Made by a program: the position numbers and the translations under genes
Notes under the pieces: model-generated
The model's database searches: none
What the model saw: only the letters and a program-made list of their open reading frames with translations
What the model was told of the DNA's origin: nothing
Origin: an uncultured beta proteobacterium
Lineage (GTDB): Bacteria > Pseudomonadota > Gammaproteobacteria > Burkholderiales > Burkholderiaceae_C
Assembly: GCA_903832285.1 (NCBI GenBank)
Contig: CAILAY010000009.1
Span: 124,001 to 188,000, forward strand
DNA: 64,000 nucleotides
Direction: 5' to 3'
Part shown: positions 1 to 11,443 of the stretch, piece by piece
Position numbering within the stretch: the stretch's first letter is position 1
Layout: each line of letters starts with the position of its first letter

Positions 1-1
1 C

Positions 2-67
2 CTGATCCACCAGGACTACGCCAAGCGTCAGGCGCCGCCATCCGGCGCCAATAGAGACGCCGGCTGA
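2..67 (+). CDS. C-terminal end of an upstream CDS truncated by the window edge (…LIHQDYAKRQAPPSGANRDAG*)
   Basis: Open reading from the window edge to TGA at 65-67; too short to identify. Confidence 0.3.
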   Translation: MIHQDYAKRQAPPSGANRDAG

Positions 68-79
68 GCCCGCTATAAC

Positions 80-1531
80 TTAGCTGGCCAATTCCCGGTA
101 CAGCGCCAGGTATTTCTCCGCGCTTGCCGTCCAGCCAAAGTCCTGCTGCATGGCACGCCTGACCACTTCGGCCCATTCATCGGCACGCGCATACAGGGCG
201 AAGGCTCGGCGCAGGGCGCGGCTGAACGCTTCGGCCGTGAAGTCATCGAACACAAAACCGTTGGCAGTTTGCGCGGCCAGGTCTTCGAGCGTGCAGTCGA
301 CGACGGTGTCGGCCAGACCACCGACGCGGCGCACCAGCGGCAGGCTGCCGTAGCTCAGGCCATACATCTGCGTCAGACCGCAGGGCTCGAAGCGTGAGGG
401 CACGAGCGTCACGTCGGTGGCACCGAAGATGCGGTGCGCCAGTGCTTCGTCGTAGCCCAGACGCACGGCCACAGACTGCGGATGCTTGCGTGCTTGTTCG
501 CGCAGCGCGGCCTCCAACCAACCTTCGCCGCTGCCCAGCACGACCAGTTGGCCGCCGCGCGAAAGCAGTTCGTCAATACCGGACAGCACCAGGTGCAAAC
601 CCTTTTGTTCCGTGAGGCGACTGACCACACCAAACAGCGGCGCCTGGCGTTTGACCGCCAGGCCCATCTCGGTCTGCAGCGCCTCTTTGCATCGCGCCTT
701 GCCTGCAGGTTTGCTGGTGGAATAACCCGACGTAATCAGTTTGTCGGTGGCGGGATTCCACACGGAGGCATCGACTGCGTTCAGGATGCCCGAGAGCGCG
801 CTGCGCCGCGCACGCAGCAATCCGTCCAGACCGCAACCCTGCTCGGGCGTCTGTATTTCCTGCGCGTAGGTGGGGCTGACGGTGGTGATGCGGTCGGCAT
901 AAAAGAGCCCCGCCTTCATGAAAGAAATCTGGCCGTAGAACTCCAACCCGTTGATCGAAAACGCGGCGTCGGGCAGCCCCAGTTCATGGAAGTGCTGGGG
1001 CGCAAAAACACCCTGATAGGCCAGGTTGTGCACGGTGTAGACGCTGGCCACACGCTGACGTTGGCGCTCGCGCGAGAACGCCAGATAGGCCGGTGCGAGC
1101 GCCGCGTGCCAGTCGTGGGCATGTACCACCTGCGGCGTCCATTGCGGGTCCAGACCCTGAGCCAATTGATCGGCCATCCAGCCGAGCAGCGCGAAGCGAC
1201 GATAGTTGTCGGCATAGGGTTGACGCTGCGCGTCTTCGTACGGACTGCCGGCACGATGGTAGAGCGCGGGTGCATCGATCACGTAGGCATGCACATTCAA
1301 CGTTGCCAATCGGCCGTGGCGCAGCGTCACCGTCTCGCCCCAGGGTGTTACCACCTGGCTCAGGACGGTCGCATCCGCAAGGCCCTGCAGTATCGACGCG
1401 AAGCCTGGCAACAGGACACGCACATCGCAGCCGACAGCAGTCAGCGCCGCGGGCAACGCACCGGCGATATCGGCGAGACCTCCGGTTTTGAGCAGCGGGA
1501 AAATCTCTGCGCTGACTTGAAGTACTTTCAT
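80..1531 (-). CDS. glgA: Glycogen synthase (ADP-glucose), GT5 family
   Basis: MKVLQVSAEIFPLLKTGGLADIAGALP N-terminus (KTGGL motif), HAHDWHAAL, VPSRFEPCGLTQMYGLSYG; start chosen at MKVLQ rather than the longer ORF start. Confidence 0.96.
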   Translation of the reverse strand: MKVLQVSAEIFPLLKTGGLADIAGALPAALTAVGCDVRVLLPGFASILQGLADATVLSQVVTPWGETVTLRHGRLATLNVHAYVIDAPALYHRAGSPYEDAQRQPYADNYRRFALLGWMADQLAQGLDPQWTPQVVHAHDWHAALAPAYLAFSRERQRQRVASVYTVHNLAYQGVFAPQHFHELGLPDAAFSINGLEFYGQISFMKAGLFYADRITTVSPTYAQEIQTPEQGCGLDGLLRARRSALSGILNAVDASVWNPATDKLITSGYSTSKPAGKARCKEALQTEMGLAVKRQAPLFGVVSRLTEQKGLHLVLSGIDELLSRGGQLVVLGSGEGWLEAALREQARKHPQSVAVRLGYDEALAHRIFGATDVTLVPSRFEPCGLTQMYGLSYGSLPLVRRVGGLADTVVDCTLEDLAAQTANGFVFDDFTAEAFSRALRRAFALYARADEWAEVVRRAMQQDFGWTASAEKYLALYRELAS

Positions 1532-1545
1532 GGGGCTGGCGCGCA

Positions 1546-2829
<1,284 letters not shown>

Positions 2830-2987
2830 GTGTGTCTCCTTTTGTCGATGGGTCTCTGCCTGAGCGCATTTTGACCGCTGTGGCGTTCGCTTTTCAAAGC
2901 CCGGCGAATAAATAATTGCGAGCCCGATCCGGGTGCGAACGCAGGCAGTAGTACAGTGCGTGCTCACCATCAGGTCAGGAGCACAAC

Positions 2988-3656
2988 ATGGGTCAGATCA
3001 TCGAGTTCAAGCGCCCCGACGGGGCATCAACGCGCGGCTATTTTTCAGACGCCGGCGCGGGCCGCCCCGGAGTCGTGGTGATTCAGGAATGGTGGGGCTT
3101 GAACGATCACATCAGCAGCATTGCCGACCGGTATGCAGCCGCCGGTTTCTCGGCCCTCGCGCCCGACCTTTACCGTGGCAGAGTGGCCAGCACGCCGGAC
3201 GAAGCCAGCCACATGATGACGGGTCTGGATTTCGCCGATGCCACGCACCAGGATCTCGCCGGTGCGGTGAAGTTCCTGGGCGAGCGCTGCGGCAAAGTGG
3301 GCGTCACCGGTTTTTGCATGGGCGGTGCACTCACCATCGCCGCCGCCGTGCACGTTCCGGCATTGTCTGCCGCCGTGTGTTTTTACGGCATTCCGCCAGC
3401 CACATTTGCCGATCCGGCGCGCATCAGGATTCCTTTCCAGGGGCACTTTGCGAACCGCGACAAGCACTGGGGTCCGGAGCAGGTGGACGTACTGGAACAG
3501 GCCATGCGGGCGGCGGGCGCGGCTCCCGACATCCATCGTTACGAGGCCGAGCACGCGTTCTTCAACCAGACCCGCCCCGAAGTCTTTGATGCGGTTTGTG
3601 CCAAACTGGCCTGGGAGCGCAGCCTGGCTTTCTTCACGCGGCATTTGTGCGCGTAG
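2988..3656 (+). CDS. Dienelactone hydrolase family protein
   Basis: [25 protein letters not shown] nucleophile elbow, [13 protein letters not shown]. Confidence 0.92.
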   Translation: MGQIIEFKRPDGASTRGYFSDAGAGRPGVVVIQEWWGLNDHISSIADRYAAAGFSALAPDLYRGRVASTPDEASHMMTGLDFADATHQDLAGAVKFLGERCGKVGVTGFCMGGALTIAAAVHVPALSAAVCFYGIPPATFADPARIRIPFQGHFANRDKHWGPEQVDVLEQAMRAAGAAPDIHRYEAEHAFFNQTRPEVFDAVCAKLAWERSLAFFTRHLCA

Positions 3657-3699
3657 TTGCACACTGGACGCTCGCCGGAGAGGTTCTGAGAGCGAATTC

Positions 3700-4815
3700 G
3701 TGATCAAGGTTGTCGATGCCTTTTCGTCCAGCTACGCCCAGGCTCGCGCCAGGTTTCTGGATGCCGCTTCCCATGCCGGGCTTGCAGTTGCCAGTTACCC
3801 GCACCCCTTGCCGGGACGCGATGGCGAAGTGCTGGCGCTGGATGTGGTACGGGACGGTGCTGCCGATGCCGACAAGTTGCTCATCGTCAGCAGTGCCTGC
3901 CACGGCGTTGAAGGCTATTGCGGTTCGGGCGTGCAGGTGTTTGCGCTGCACGACGAGGCGTTTCGGGCGCACTGCGCGGCAGCGGGCGTGGCCGTGCTGT
4001 ACCTGCACGCGGTCAATCCCTACGGCTTCTCGCACACGCGCCGCGTGACACACGAAAACGTGGACCTGAACCGCAACTTCCAGGATTTCTCCCGACCCTT
4101 ACCGGTGAACGAGGCCTACCGCAAGTTGCATGCGCTCCTGCTACCCGATAGATGGCCACCTGGCCCCATGAACGTGGCGGCGCTGGCGCTGCATATTGCG
4201 AGACACGGCATGAAGGCCCTGCAAGCGGCGGTGACGGGCGGGCAGTACGAGTTTGCGGGCGGTCTGTTCTATGGCGGGACGTCTCCGACGTGGAGTAACC
4301 GGACTTTGCGGCAAGCACTGCGCGACCATGCCGCGGGGCACCGCCGGTTGGCGTGGATCGACCTGCACACGGGACTGGGACCGAGTGGCCACGGCGAACG
4401 GGGTTATGCCGGCAAGAGTCAGGACCGGGCGGGGTTGGAAAGGGCTCGCCTATGGTGGGATGGGGCTGGCACGACCCCCGTGAAGTTACTTGACGACGGC
4501 TCGTCGGTGTCGGCCCCGCTGATGGGGCTGATGTGGTTTGCAATTTACGACGAGTGCCCTGACGCGGAGATCACCTCCCTGGGCATGGAATTCGGCACGC
4601 TGTCGACGATGCAGGTGCTGAAGGCGTTGCGTGCCGAGCAGTGGCTGTGCAATCACCCGCAGGCCGGTGCGGTGCAAGCCGCACAGATCAGGCAGGACCT
4701 TCGCGACGCGTTTTACGTCGACACGTTAGACTGGAAAGAGAAGGTCGTGAGGCAGGCACTTGAAGCCATGCTGCAGGCGTTCGGCGGCCACAGTCCGGCC
4801 ATTTCAAACAACTAG
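3700..4815 (+). CDS. DUF2817 / M14-like metallopeptidase family protein
   Basis: SSACHGVEGYCGSG, HENVDLNRNFQDF, IDLHTGLGPSGHGE; probable GTG start inside the longer ORF (VIKVVDAFSSSYAQ). Confidence 0.8.
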   Translation: MIKVVDAFSSSYAQARARFLDAASHAGLAVASYPHPLPGRDGEVLALDVVRDGAADADKLLIVSSACHGVEGYCGSGVQVFALHDEAFRAHCAAAGVAVLYLHAVNPYGFSHTRRVTHENVDLNRNFQDFSRPLPVNEAYRKLHALLLPDRWPPGPMNVAALALHIARHGMKALQAAVTGGQYEFAGGLFYGGTSPTWSNRTLRQALRDHAAGHRRLAWIDLHTGLGPSGHGERGYAGKSQDRAGLERARLWWDGAGTTPVKLLDDGSSVSAPLMGLMWFAIYDECPDAEITSLGMEFGTLSTMQVLKALRAEQWLCNHPQAGAVQAAQIRQDLRDAFYVDTLDWKEKVVRQALEAMLQAFGGHSPAISNN

Positions 4816-4830
4816 AAAGAGAGAGACAAC

Positions 4831-6138
4831 ATGACCCTTGCAACCCATCCTGACCCGCAAAGAACGGCAGTTGCCGCGCCCACCATCACGCGCAACGTGG
4901 TAGTGGCAGCGGTGGCCGGCAACGCGCTGGAGTTCTATGACTTTGGCACCTACGCATTTTTTGCCGTGTTCATCGGCAAGGCTTTCTTCCCGGCGGCGTC
5001 CGACTTCACCAGCCTGCTGCTGTCGGTTACCGTGTTCGGTGTGGGCTTTGTGACGCGTCCGCTCGGAGGCATATTGATCGGCGCCTATGGCGACCGCGCC
5101 GGGCGCAAGCCAGCGATGATGCTGACCATTCTGTTGATCACGCTGGGGACACTGGGACTGGCGCTGACACCGACCTACGAGAGCATTGGCATGGCAGCAC
5201 CTGTGCTGGTGGTGCTGTGCCGGCTGGTGCAGGGTTTGGCATTGGGCGGCGAAGTGGGGCCGTCGACATCTTTTCTTATCGAGATCGCGCCCCCGGAAAA
5301 GCGCGGCCTCTATGCCAGTTGGCAGTTCGCCAGCCAAGGCATGGCGGTATTGCTGGCTGGGCTGGCCGGCGTGTTGCTGAGCAAGCTGATGTCACCGGAC
5401 GACCTGGCATCCTGGGGCTGGCGCATTCCGTTTGCAGCCGGCTTGTTGCTGGTACCGGTGGCGATTTACCTGCGTCGCCGTATGCCCGAAACCATGGAGC
5501 CCAAAGCCAGGAGCGGCGGCAATGGGGGGCCGGGCCTGATGCAACAGTTGCGCCAGAACGCGCGCGTCATCACGCTCGCGATACTGGTGGTGCTCGGCGG
5601 CACCGTGCCAACCTACGTCTGCATGTACATGACCACTTATGCCATCAAGACCCTGCAATTCCCGCTCACCACCGCCTTGGCGGCGACGGTGGCACTGGGC
5701 GTTTCGACCGTCATCTTTTCGCTCGTCGGTGGCTGGCTCGCCGACCGCTTCGGGCGCAAGCCGGTGATGCTGATCCCGCGCATTCTGGCGGTGCTGGTGG
5801 CCTACCCGGCTTTCTTGCTGCTGCTCGAAACCCGAACCCCGACCGTGCTGATGGGGGTGACGTTCCTGCTCGCGGCATTGACCTTCATCAGTGCAGCGGC
5901 ATCGCTGGTGAGCATCCCTGAATTGCTGCCGATCGGCATTCGTTCCACCGGCCTGTCGATTGCCTACGCCGTCGGGGTGGCCTTGTTCGGGGGTTCAACC
6001 CAACTCGTCGTCACCTGGCTCATTGGCGTGACAGGAAACCCGTTGGCGCCGGCATGGTACCTGGTGGGCACCGGCATCATCAGCGCATTGGCGATGCTGG
6101 CGTTGCCCGAGACCCGGGGTCGGGAGGTCAAGGCATAG
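4831..6138 (+). CDS. MFS transporter, metabolite:H+ symporter (MHS)-like
   Basis: NALEFYDFGTYAFFAVFIGKAFFP, RPLGGILIGAYGDRAGRKPAM, multiple hydrophobic helices. Confidence 0.9.
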   Translation: MTLATHPDPQRTAVAAPTITRNVVVAAVAGNALEFYDFGTYAFFAVFIGKAFFPAASDFTSLLLSVTVFGVGFVTRPLGGILIGAYGDRAGRKPAMMLTILLITLGTLGLALTPTYESIGMAAPVLVVLCRLVQGLALGGEVGPSTSFLIEIAPPEKRGLYASWQFASQGMAVLLAGLAGVLLSKLMSPDDLASWGWRIPFAAGLLLVPVAIYLRRRMPETMEPKARSGGNGGPGLMQQLRQNARVITLAILVVLGGTVPTYVCMYMTTYAIKTLQFPLTTALAATVALGVSTVIFSLVGGWLADRFGRKPVMLIPRILAVLVAYPAFLLLLETRTPTVLMGVTFLLAALTFISAAASLVSIPELLPIGIRSTGLSIAYAVGVALFGGSTQLVVTWLIGVTGNPLAPAWYLVGTGIISALAMLALPETRGREVKA

Positions 6139-6164
6139 TGCAGGCCGTCGTAGTGCCTGCCTGT

Positions 6165-7334
6165 TCAGGCAGCATGCATGCGCTGAAACAGACCGCCGGG
6201 AAGGCGTGATATTTCGCCACCGAGTTCCAGTTCGAGCAACTGAACCTGCAGCCCGGCCGCATCGATGCCGGTGCGTGCCACCAGTGCATCCAGACTGACC
6301 GGGTCGTGGCCAATTGCGTCCAGCAGAAGGCCGCCCTGCGCAGCGAAGTTGTCTGAGGTGGCCGCATCCGGGTTCGTGCTGGCACCCGTGGTATGGCTGA
6401 ACTGTGGCAGCTCTTCCAGAATGTCCTGCGCCGTCTCCACCAACTTGGCACCTTCGCGAATCAGCACATGGCAGCCGCGAGATTGCGGCGCGTGGATGGA
6501 CCCGGGTATGGCAAACACTTCCTTTCCCTGCTCGGCTGCCAAACGCGCCGTGATCAGCGAACCCGATTTCAGCGCAGCCTCGACCACCAGCGCGCCCAGC
6601 GACAGACCCGCGATGATGCGGTTGCGCTTGGGAAAGTTGGCGGCCAGGGGAGGCGTTCCCAGCGGATATTCACTGATGAGCAAACCGCGCTGCGCGATGC
6701 GGTGTGCCAGGTCCAGATGTTTCCCCGGATAGACCCGGTCCAGCCCGGTACCGACGACGGCGATGGTGGCCCAGGGGCCGGCGGCATGCGGCTCTGCGGC
6801 CAGCGCTCCCTCGTGCGCGGCGCCATCCACACCCAGCGCCAGGCCGGAAACCACGGTCAGCCCGGCATTCGCGCAGGCGAGTGAAAAATTTCGGGCGTTG
6901 ACCTGTCCTTGTGGCGTGGGATTTCGGCTGCCGACGATGGCCAGACAGTTTGCGAAGGGATCGGCGAGCGGCCCACTCAACTGCCCCATCAGATACAGCA
7001 GCAGCGGCGGGTCTTCGATATCCAGCAGACTGGCCGGGTAGAGCGCATCGCCCAGGACCAGCACACGACGCTGGATGCGTGCCACCTCTTCGGCCTGCAG
7101 CCAATCCCAGGTCCGCGCCACGAGGTCCGGCCACTCGGGCGGTTCCGCCAACAGGGAGTCGGCCTGCGCTGCACTCACGACTTGCCGCAATGCCAGCCGC
7201 GTTTGGGAAAACACCTCGCGCGGCAGACCGAACGCGGCCAGTAATCTGGCACCGCTAGCGTTGCCTACACCGGGGGTGAGCGTCAGTCTAAGCCAGCCAG
7301 CAAGTTCGTCGCGTTCCATGGTACGCGACGCCAC
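6165..7334 (-). CDS. dprA: DNA-processing protein DprA
   Basis: LAIVGSRNPTPQG, VVSGLALGVDGAAHEGAL, FPKRNRIIAGLSLGALVVEAALKSGSLITA. Confidence 0.95.
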   Translation of the reverse strand: MASRTMERDELAGWLRLTLTPGVGNASGARLLAAFGLPREVFSQTRLALRQVVSAAQADSLLAEPPEWPDLVARTWDWLQAEEVARIQRRVLVLGDALYPASLLDIEDPPLLLYLMGQLSGPLADPFANCLAIVGSRNPTPQGQVNARNFSLACANAGLTVVSGLALGVDGAAHEGALAAEPHAAGPWATIAVVGTGLDRVYPGKHLDLAHRIAQRGLLISEYPLGTPPLAANFPKRNRIIAGLSLGALVVEAALKSGSLITARLAAEQGKEVFAIPGSIHAPQSRGCHVLIREGAKLVETAQDILEELPQFSHTTGASTNPDAATSDNFAAQGGLLLDAIGHDPVSLDALVARTGIDAAGLQVQLLELELGGEISRLPGGLFQRMHAA

Positions 7335-7338
7335 AGCG

Positions 7339-8628
7339 TTACCTCGGGTTCGTCACGCGGTCGCCCACCTTTACGCCGTCGACGATTTCCAGAATCAGGG
7401 CGTAGGAGAGCTTTTCGAAGGGGCGAAACACCATCAGCAGGCCGTTGCGTTCGTTTGGAATCTTGACGTTCGATTTGGCAGGGTCTGTCTGATCCTTCAC
7501 GGTCGGGCCGTCCTTGAGGATGGCCAGCACGTCGCCCGACTTCAAGCCGTCGCTGGTGCCTCTGCTAAGCACGACCACCTGATTCTGTGCGGCGTTGGTC
7601 ACGCCCTCGCCGTACACCGAAATGATCCGTCCTTCGATCCGCACTTGCGGTGCACTTGGCACAAAGCTGCGGATCTGGCGTTCGGGCTCAGCGGTCAGCC
7701 GGTCCCCCACGCGCATTTCTTCTTTGGTCTCGACAATGTCTACGGATGCGGCCGTTGGCAGCCCGGCGTTCTCGCCCTCTGACTTGCCGCCTCCGCCCAG
7801 CAGGCGCGCCACCCAAGTTGTTCCCGCCGCGCCTGTGTTTGCCACAGGCGCGATCTCGCCTCGCACCAGCAGCGCCTTGCCCACGTAGGGCGCCTCATAG
7901 CCGAGTACGGCATGGGTATCGGGATCAAATAGCGGCTTGGGATTGCGGAACACCCTGAATGTCGGTTCCGGTCCGGTGTCGGGTTCAGTCACCGGAGAAC
8001 CCGCCGGACCCCGGATATATGCGCGGTCCCCTCGACTCAGCAACACCCGTCCCTCCTGGGTGGCGACGATGCGTGGTGACAACAGGAGTTCATCTTCGCT
8101 GACGATGTTGGGCTCCACCAGAAACGGCTCGATCAGGTGCGGCTCCAGGGTCGGTAACGCACCCGCGCTCAGGGTTTCGAACCGTGTGCGCGGCGAGATG
8201 CGCACCGTTGCTGTGGGCGCGCCGTCACCAACCGGTTCCGGCGAGCGCGTCGTCAAGGTGGCAACCCCATTCTTCTTTTCCAGAAAAAGCTGCTGCCCCG
8301 GATAGATCAGATGCGGATTGGCAATCTCCGCCAGATTCATGCCCCAGAGTTCGGGCCAGCGCCAGGGGGACTTCAGAAACAGGCGCGATATGGCCCAAAG
8401 GGTATCGCCAGCCTTCACGGTATAGCTGTCGGGCGCGTTGGGCGCCAGTTCGCTCAAGGGTACGCCCGCTTGCGCCACCTGGGTGGCAATGGCCTTTTGG
8501 CCGTCCGTAATGGGAAAATTCTGCGCCTGGGCGTTGCCCACCAGCGTCCAGCTTGCAATGGCGACGGCAATGCTGAGAAAGGCTGTGCCAGTTTTTGAAA
8601 GAGTGATGTCGTGCATGTCTTGCTGCAT
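7339..8628 (-). CDS. LysM peptidoglycan-binding domain protein
   Basis: DSYTVKAGDTLWAISRLFLKSPWRWPELWGMN LysM motif after a signal-like N-terminus; adjacent to dprA and def. Confidence 0.9.
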   Translation of the reverse strand: MQQDMHDITLSKTGTAFLSIAVAIASWTLVGNAQAQNFPITDGQKAIATQVAQAGVPLSELAPNAPDSYTVKAGDTLWAISRLFLKSPWRWPELWGMNLAEIANPHLIYPGQQLFLEKKNGVATLTTRSPEPVGDGAPTATVRISPRTRFETLSAGALPTLEPHLIEPFLVEPNIVSEDELLLSPRIVATQEGRVLLSRGDRAYIRGPAGSPVTEPDTGPEPTFRVFRNPKPLFDPDTHAVLGYEAPYVGKALLVRGEIAPVANTGAAGTTWVARLLGGGGKSEGENAGLPTAASVDIVETKEEMRVGDRLTAEPERQIRSFVPSAPQVRIEGRIISVYGEGVTNAAQNQVVVLSRGTSDGLKSGDVLAILKDGPTVKDQTDPAKSNVKIPNERNGLLMVFRPFEKLSYALILEIVDGVKVGDRVTNPR

Positions 8629-8812
8629 TGCGAAAAGCCTCCCAGGGCCAGTTGCCGGTCAGCCTGTTGCAGAGCCAAAAACCGGTCGGGGAACTTGATA
8701 AATCACGTGCGATTCTGCACTCAAGCCCTTGATTGAGCAACGATAATTGACTTTGGTCTGTAACGAAAAAACAAAAAGTCGCGAAAATAGCGACAACTAA
8801 GCCCGCAATCCC

Positions 8813-9322
8813 ATGGCCCTCATACCCATTCTTCTTTACCCCGACCCCAGGTTGCACAAGGTGGCCAAGCCGGTGCAGACGGTGGACAGCCGCATCCACA
8901 AGCTGGTCGATGACATGCTTGAGACCATGTACGAAGCCAATGGCATCGGACTGGCGGCCAGCCAGGTGGACGTGCATGAGCGTCTGATCGTGATCGATGT
9001 ATCGCAGGAACGCGACCAGCCACTGGTGCTGATCAATCCCGAGATCGTCTGGTCCAGTGAGGACAAGCTCCTGAACGAAGAAGGCTGCCTGTCAGTGCCC
9101 GGAATCTATGACGGCGTGGAGCGCGCAAAGTCCATCAAGGCCACTGCAACTGACCGTAGCGGCGAGCGCCGCAACATTGATGCAGAAGGCTTGTTGGCGG
9201 TCTGCATTCAGCACGAGATGGATCACCTGCTGGGCAAGGTGTTTGTGCAATACCTGTCGCCACTCAAGCGCAACCGCATCAAGACCAAGATGCTCAAGTT
9301 GGCGCGAGAGGAATCGCGTTGA
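8813..9322 (+). CDS. def: Peptide deformylase
   Basis: [46 protein letters not shown]. Confidence 0.97.
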   Translation: MALIPILLYPDPRLHKVAKPVQTVDSRIHKLVDDMLETMYEANGIGLAASQVDVHERLIVIDVSQERDQPLVLINPEIVWSSEDKLLNEEGCLSVPGIYDGVERAKSIKATATDRSGERRNIDAEGLLAVCIQHEMDHLLGKVFVQYLSPLKRNRIKTKMLKLAREESR

Positions 9323-10284
9323 GACTGGCCTTTGCCGGTACACCGGAATTTGCCCGTGCTGCGCTTGCAGCATTGCACGCGGCAGGACACGACATTGCCC
9401 TGGTGTTGACGCAGCCGGATCGGCCTGCAGGTCGCGGCATGAAGTTGCAGACCGCACCGGTGAAACAGTTCGCGCTGGAGCATTCGCTGGCGCTGGCACA
9501 GCCCAGAAGCCTTCGGCTTGACGGCAAGTATCCTGACGACGCTGCGACGGCGCAACTGGCACTGCTGGCGGCGCGGCCGGAGGTGATGGTGGTGGCGGCG
9601 TACGGCCTGATCCTGCCGCAATGGGTGCTGGATCTGCCGAATCTCGGTTGCCTGAATATTCATGCATCCCTGCTGCCGCGCTGGCGCGGCGCAGCGCCCA
9701 TCCAACGCGCGATCGAAGCCGGCGACGAGCAAACCGGTATCACGCTCATGCAGATGGATGCCGGGTTGGACACGGGCGACATGCTGGCAGTTGAAGCGGT
9801 TCCGATCTTGTCAACGCATACAACCGGCAGTCTGCACGACGCCTTGGCCGAACTCGGCGCGACCATGATTGTGCGTGCCCTGGCTCAGATGGAAACTGGC
9901 CAGCGCTTGACCGCGGTGCGCCAGCCCGAAGCGGGCATCTGCTACGCGCACAAGATCGAAAAACACGAAGCCGTGCTGGACTGGAATCACCCCCCCGAAC
10001 TCATCGTACGCCGCATCCACGCCTTCAATCCTTTCCCCGGTGCGAGCACCACGATGCGGGGCGAAACGGTGAAGGTCTGGGAGGCGACAGTGCAGCCCCT
10101 GGCGCAAGGAACAGCGACCACGGGCACAGTACTGCAAGCGGACATCGACGGCTTCGTGGTGCGTGCCGGGGAGGGCGGTGTGAAGCTCACACAACTGCAA
10201 CGACAAGGCGGAAAGCGTCTCGGCGCAGCGGAGTTTCTGCGCGGCTTTACATTGCCGGCCGGAACCGTGCTGGGCACGACATGA
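9319..10284 (+). CDS. fmt: Methionyl-tRNA formyltransferase
   Basis: [42 protein letters not shown] start overlaps the def stop by 4 nt. Confidence 0.97.
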   Translation: MRLAFAGTPEFARAALAALHAAGHDIALVLTQPDRPAGRGMKLQTAPVKQFALEHSLALAQPRSLRLDGKYPDDAATAQLALLAARPEVMVVAAYGLILPQWVLDLPNLGCLNIHASLLPRWRGAAPIQRAIEAGDEQTGITLMQMDAGLDTGDMLAVEAVPILSTHTTGSLHDALAELGATMIVRALAQMETGQRLTAVRQPEAGICYAHKIEKHEAVLDWNHPPELIVRRIHAFNPFPGASTTMRGETVKVWEATVQPLAQGTATTGTVLQADIDGFVVRAGEGGVKLTQLQRQGGKRLGAAEFLRGFTLPAGTVLGTT

Positions 10285-11012
10285 CGAGGTTGCGCCGCCT
10301 GCTTCAGCATCCCGAGTTTGCGCGCGGAGCACGCGAAATGTCGCTGGTCTCTCCCGGACTGGCGGCCTGGGGCCTCATGACGGGTGTGGCCATGGTCAAT
10401 TCGGGCATGAGCGTGGTTGAGTCCATCGCCATGACGCTGCTGGTGTTTGCCGGCAGCTCGCAACTTGCGGCGATTCCGCTTCTGGCCGCGGGCGCTCCCG
10501 CCTTGGTGATTCTTGCGACGGCATTTTGCGTGAACCTGCGCTTTGTCGTTTTCAGCGCCCACATGCGGCCCTACCTCATGCACCTCAACCTGTGGCAGCG
10601 GCTGTGCACGGGTTATCTGACGGCCGACCTGAGTTATGTGTTATTCACGCGGCGCTACCCGCACCCGGCGGCGGACGGACAAGGCCGCAGCGAGCAGTTG
10701 GCTTATCTGTATGGCGGTCTGGCGTTCAACTGGATCAGTTGGCAATCTGCGAGCCTGCTGGGCATCGCGCTGGCACATTCGGTTCCGGTCAAATGGGGCT
10801 TGGGCTTTGCCGGCATCCTGGCGCTGCTGGGCGTGGCCAGTTCACTCGCATCCAGTCGCTTGCGCATGGTGTCGGCTGGCGTGGCCGGTGCGGCGGCGGT
10901 GGCCGCGTTTGCACTGCCGTTTCACCTGAACATCGTGGTCGCCATTGCAGCGGCGGTGGCGCTGTGTCTGATGGCAGAAACCACGGTCCGCGCGGCACGC
11001 GGCGAAGCATGA
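10281..11012 (+). CDS. azlC: AzlC family permease (branched-chain amino acid exporter large subunit)
   Basis: [45 protein letters not shown]. Confidence 0.9.
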   Translation: MTRLRRLLQHPEFARGAREMSLVSPGLAAWGLMTGVAMVNSGMSVVESIAMTLLVFAGSSQLAAIPLLAAGAPALVILATAFCVNLRFVVFSAHMRPYLMHLNLWQRLCTGYLTADLSYVLFTRRYPHPAADGQGRSEQLAYLYGGLAFNWISWQSASLLGIALAHSVPVKWGLGFAGILALLGVASSLASSRLRMVSAGVAGAAAVAAFALPFHLNIVVAIAAAVALCLMAETTVRAARGEA

Positions 11013-11356
11013 ACCACTCCGAATTCTGGTCCTTCGGTGTGATCGTGGGCATGGCTGCAGTGACGGTGCTGACACGCTGCTTCTTCTTCCTGTCCAGCAG
11101 CGACTGGTCTTTGCCGCACTGGGCCCAACGCGGATTGCAGTACGCGCCCATCGCTGCCCTGTCGGCTGTCATCGTGCCCGAAATCGTGATGGCACAAGGT
11201 GCCCTGATTTCCACCTGGCAGGATGCGCGCCTGTTTGCAGCAGGCGCGGGAATTGCGTTTTACTTCTGGCGCAAGGGCGCAGGACAAGCGGTGCTCGGGA
11301 CCATTCTGGTTGGCATGGCGGTGTACCTGCCGCTGCATCTGGCGCTGGGCTGGTAA
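11009..11356 (+). CDS. azlD: AzlD family protein
   Basis: [51 protein letters not shown] overlap with azlC. Confidence 0.88.
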   Translation: MNHSEFWSFGVIVGMAAVTVLTRCFFFLSSSDWSLPHWAQRGLQYAPIAALSAVIVPEIVMAQGALISTWQDARLFAAGAGIAFYFWRKGAGQAVLGTILVGMAVYLPLHLALGW

Positions 11357-11443
11357 CCCCGGCGTTCAGCTTGTTGCAGCCATGTAACCGGTTTCGTGTG
11401 AAAATTGGCGGTTAAGCGAAACAAAATAACCAGGAGACCGCTC

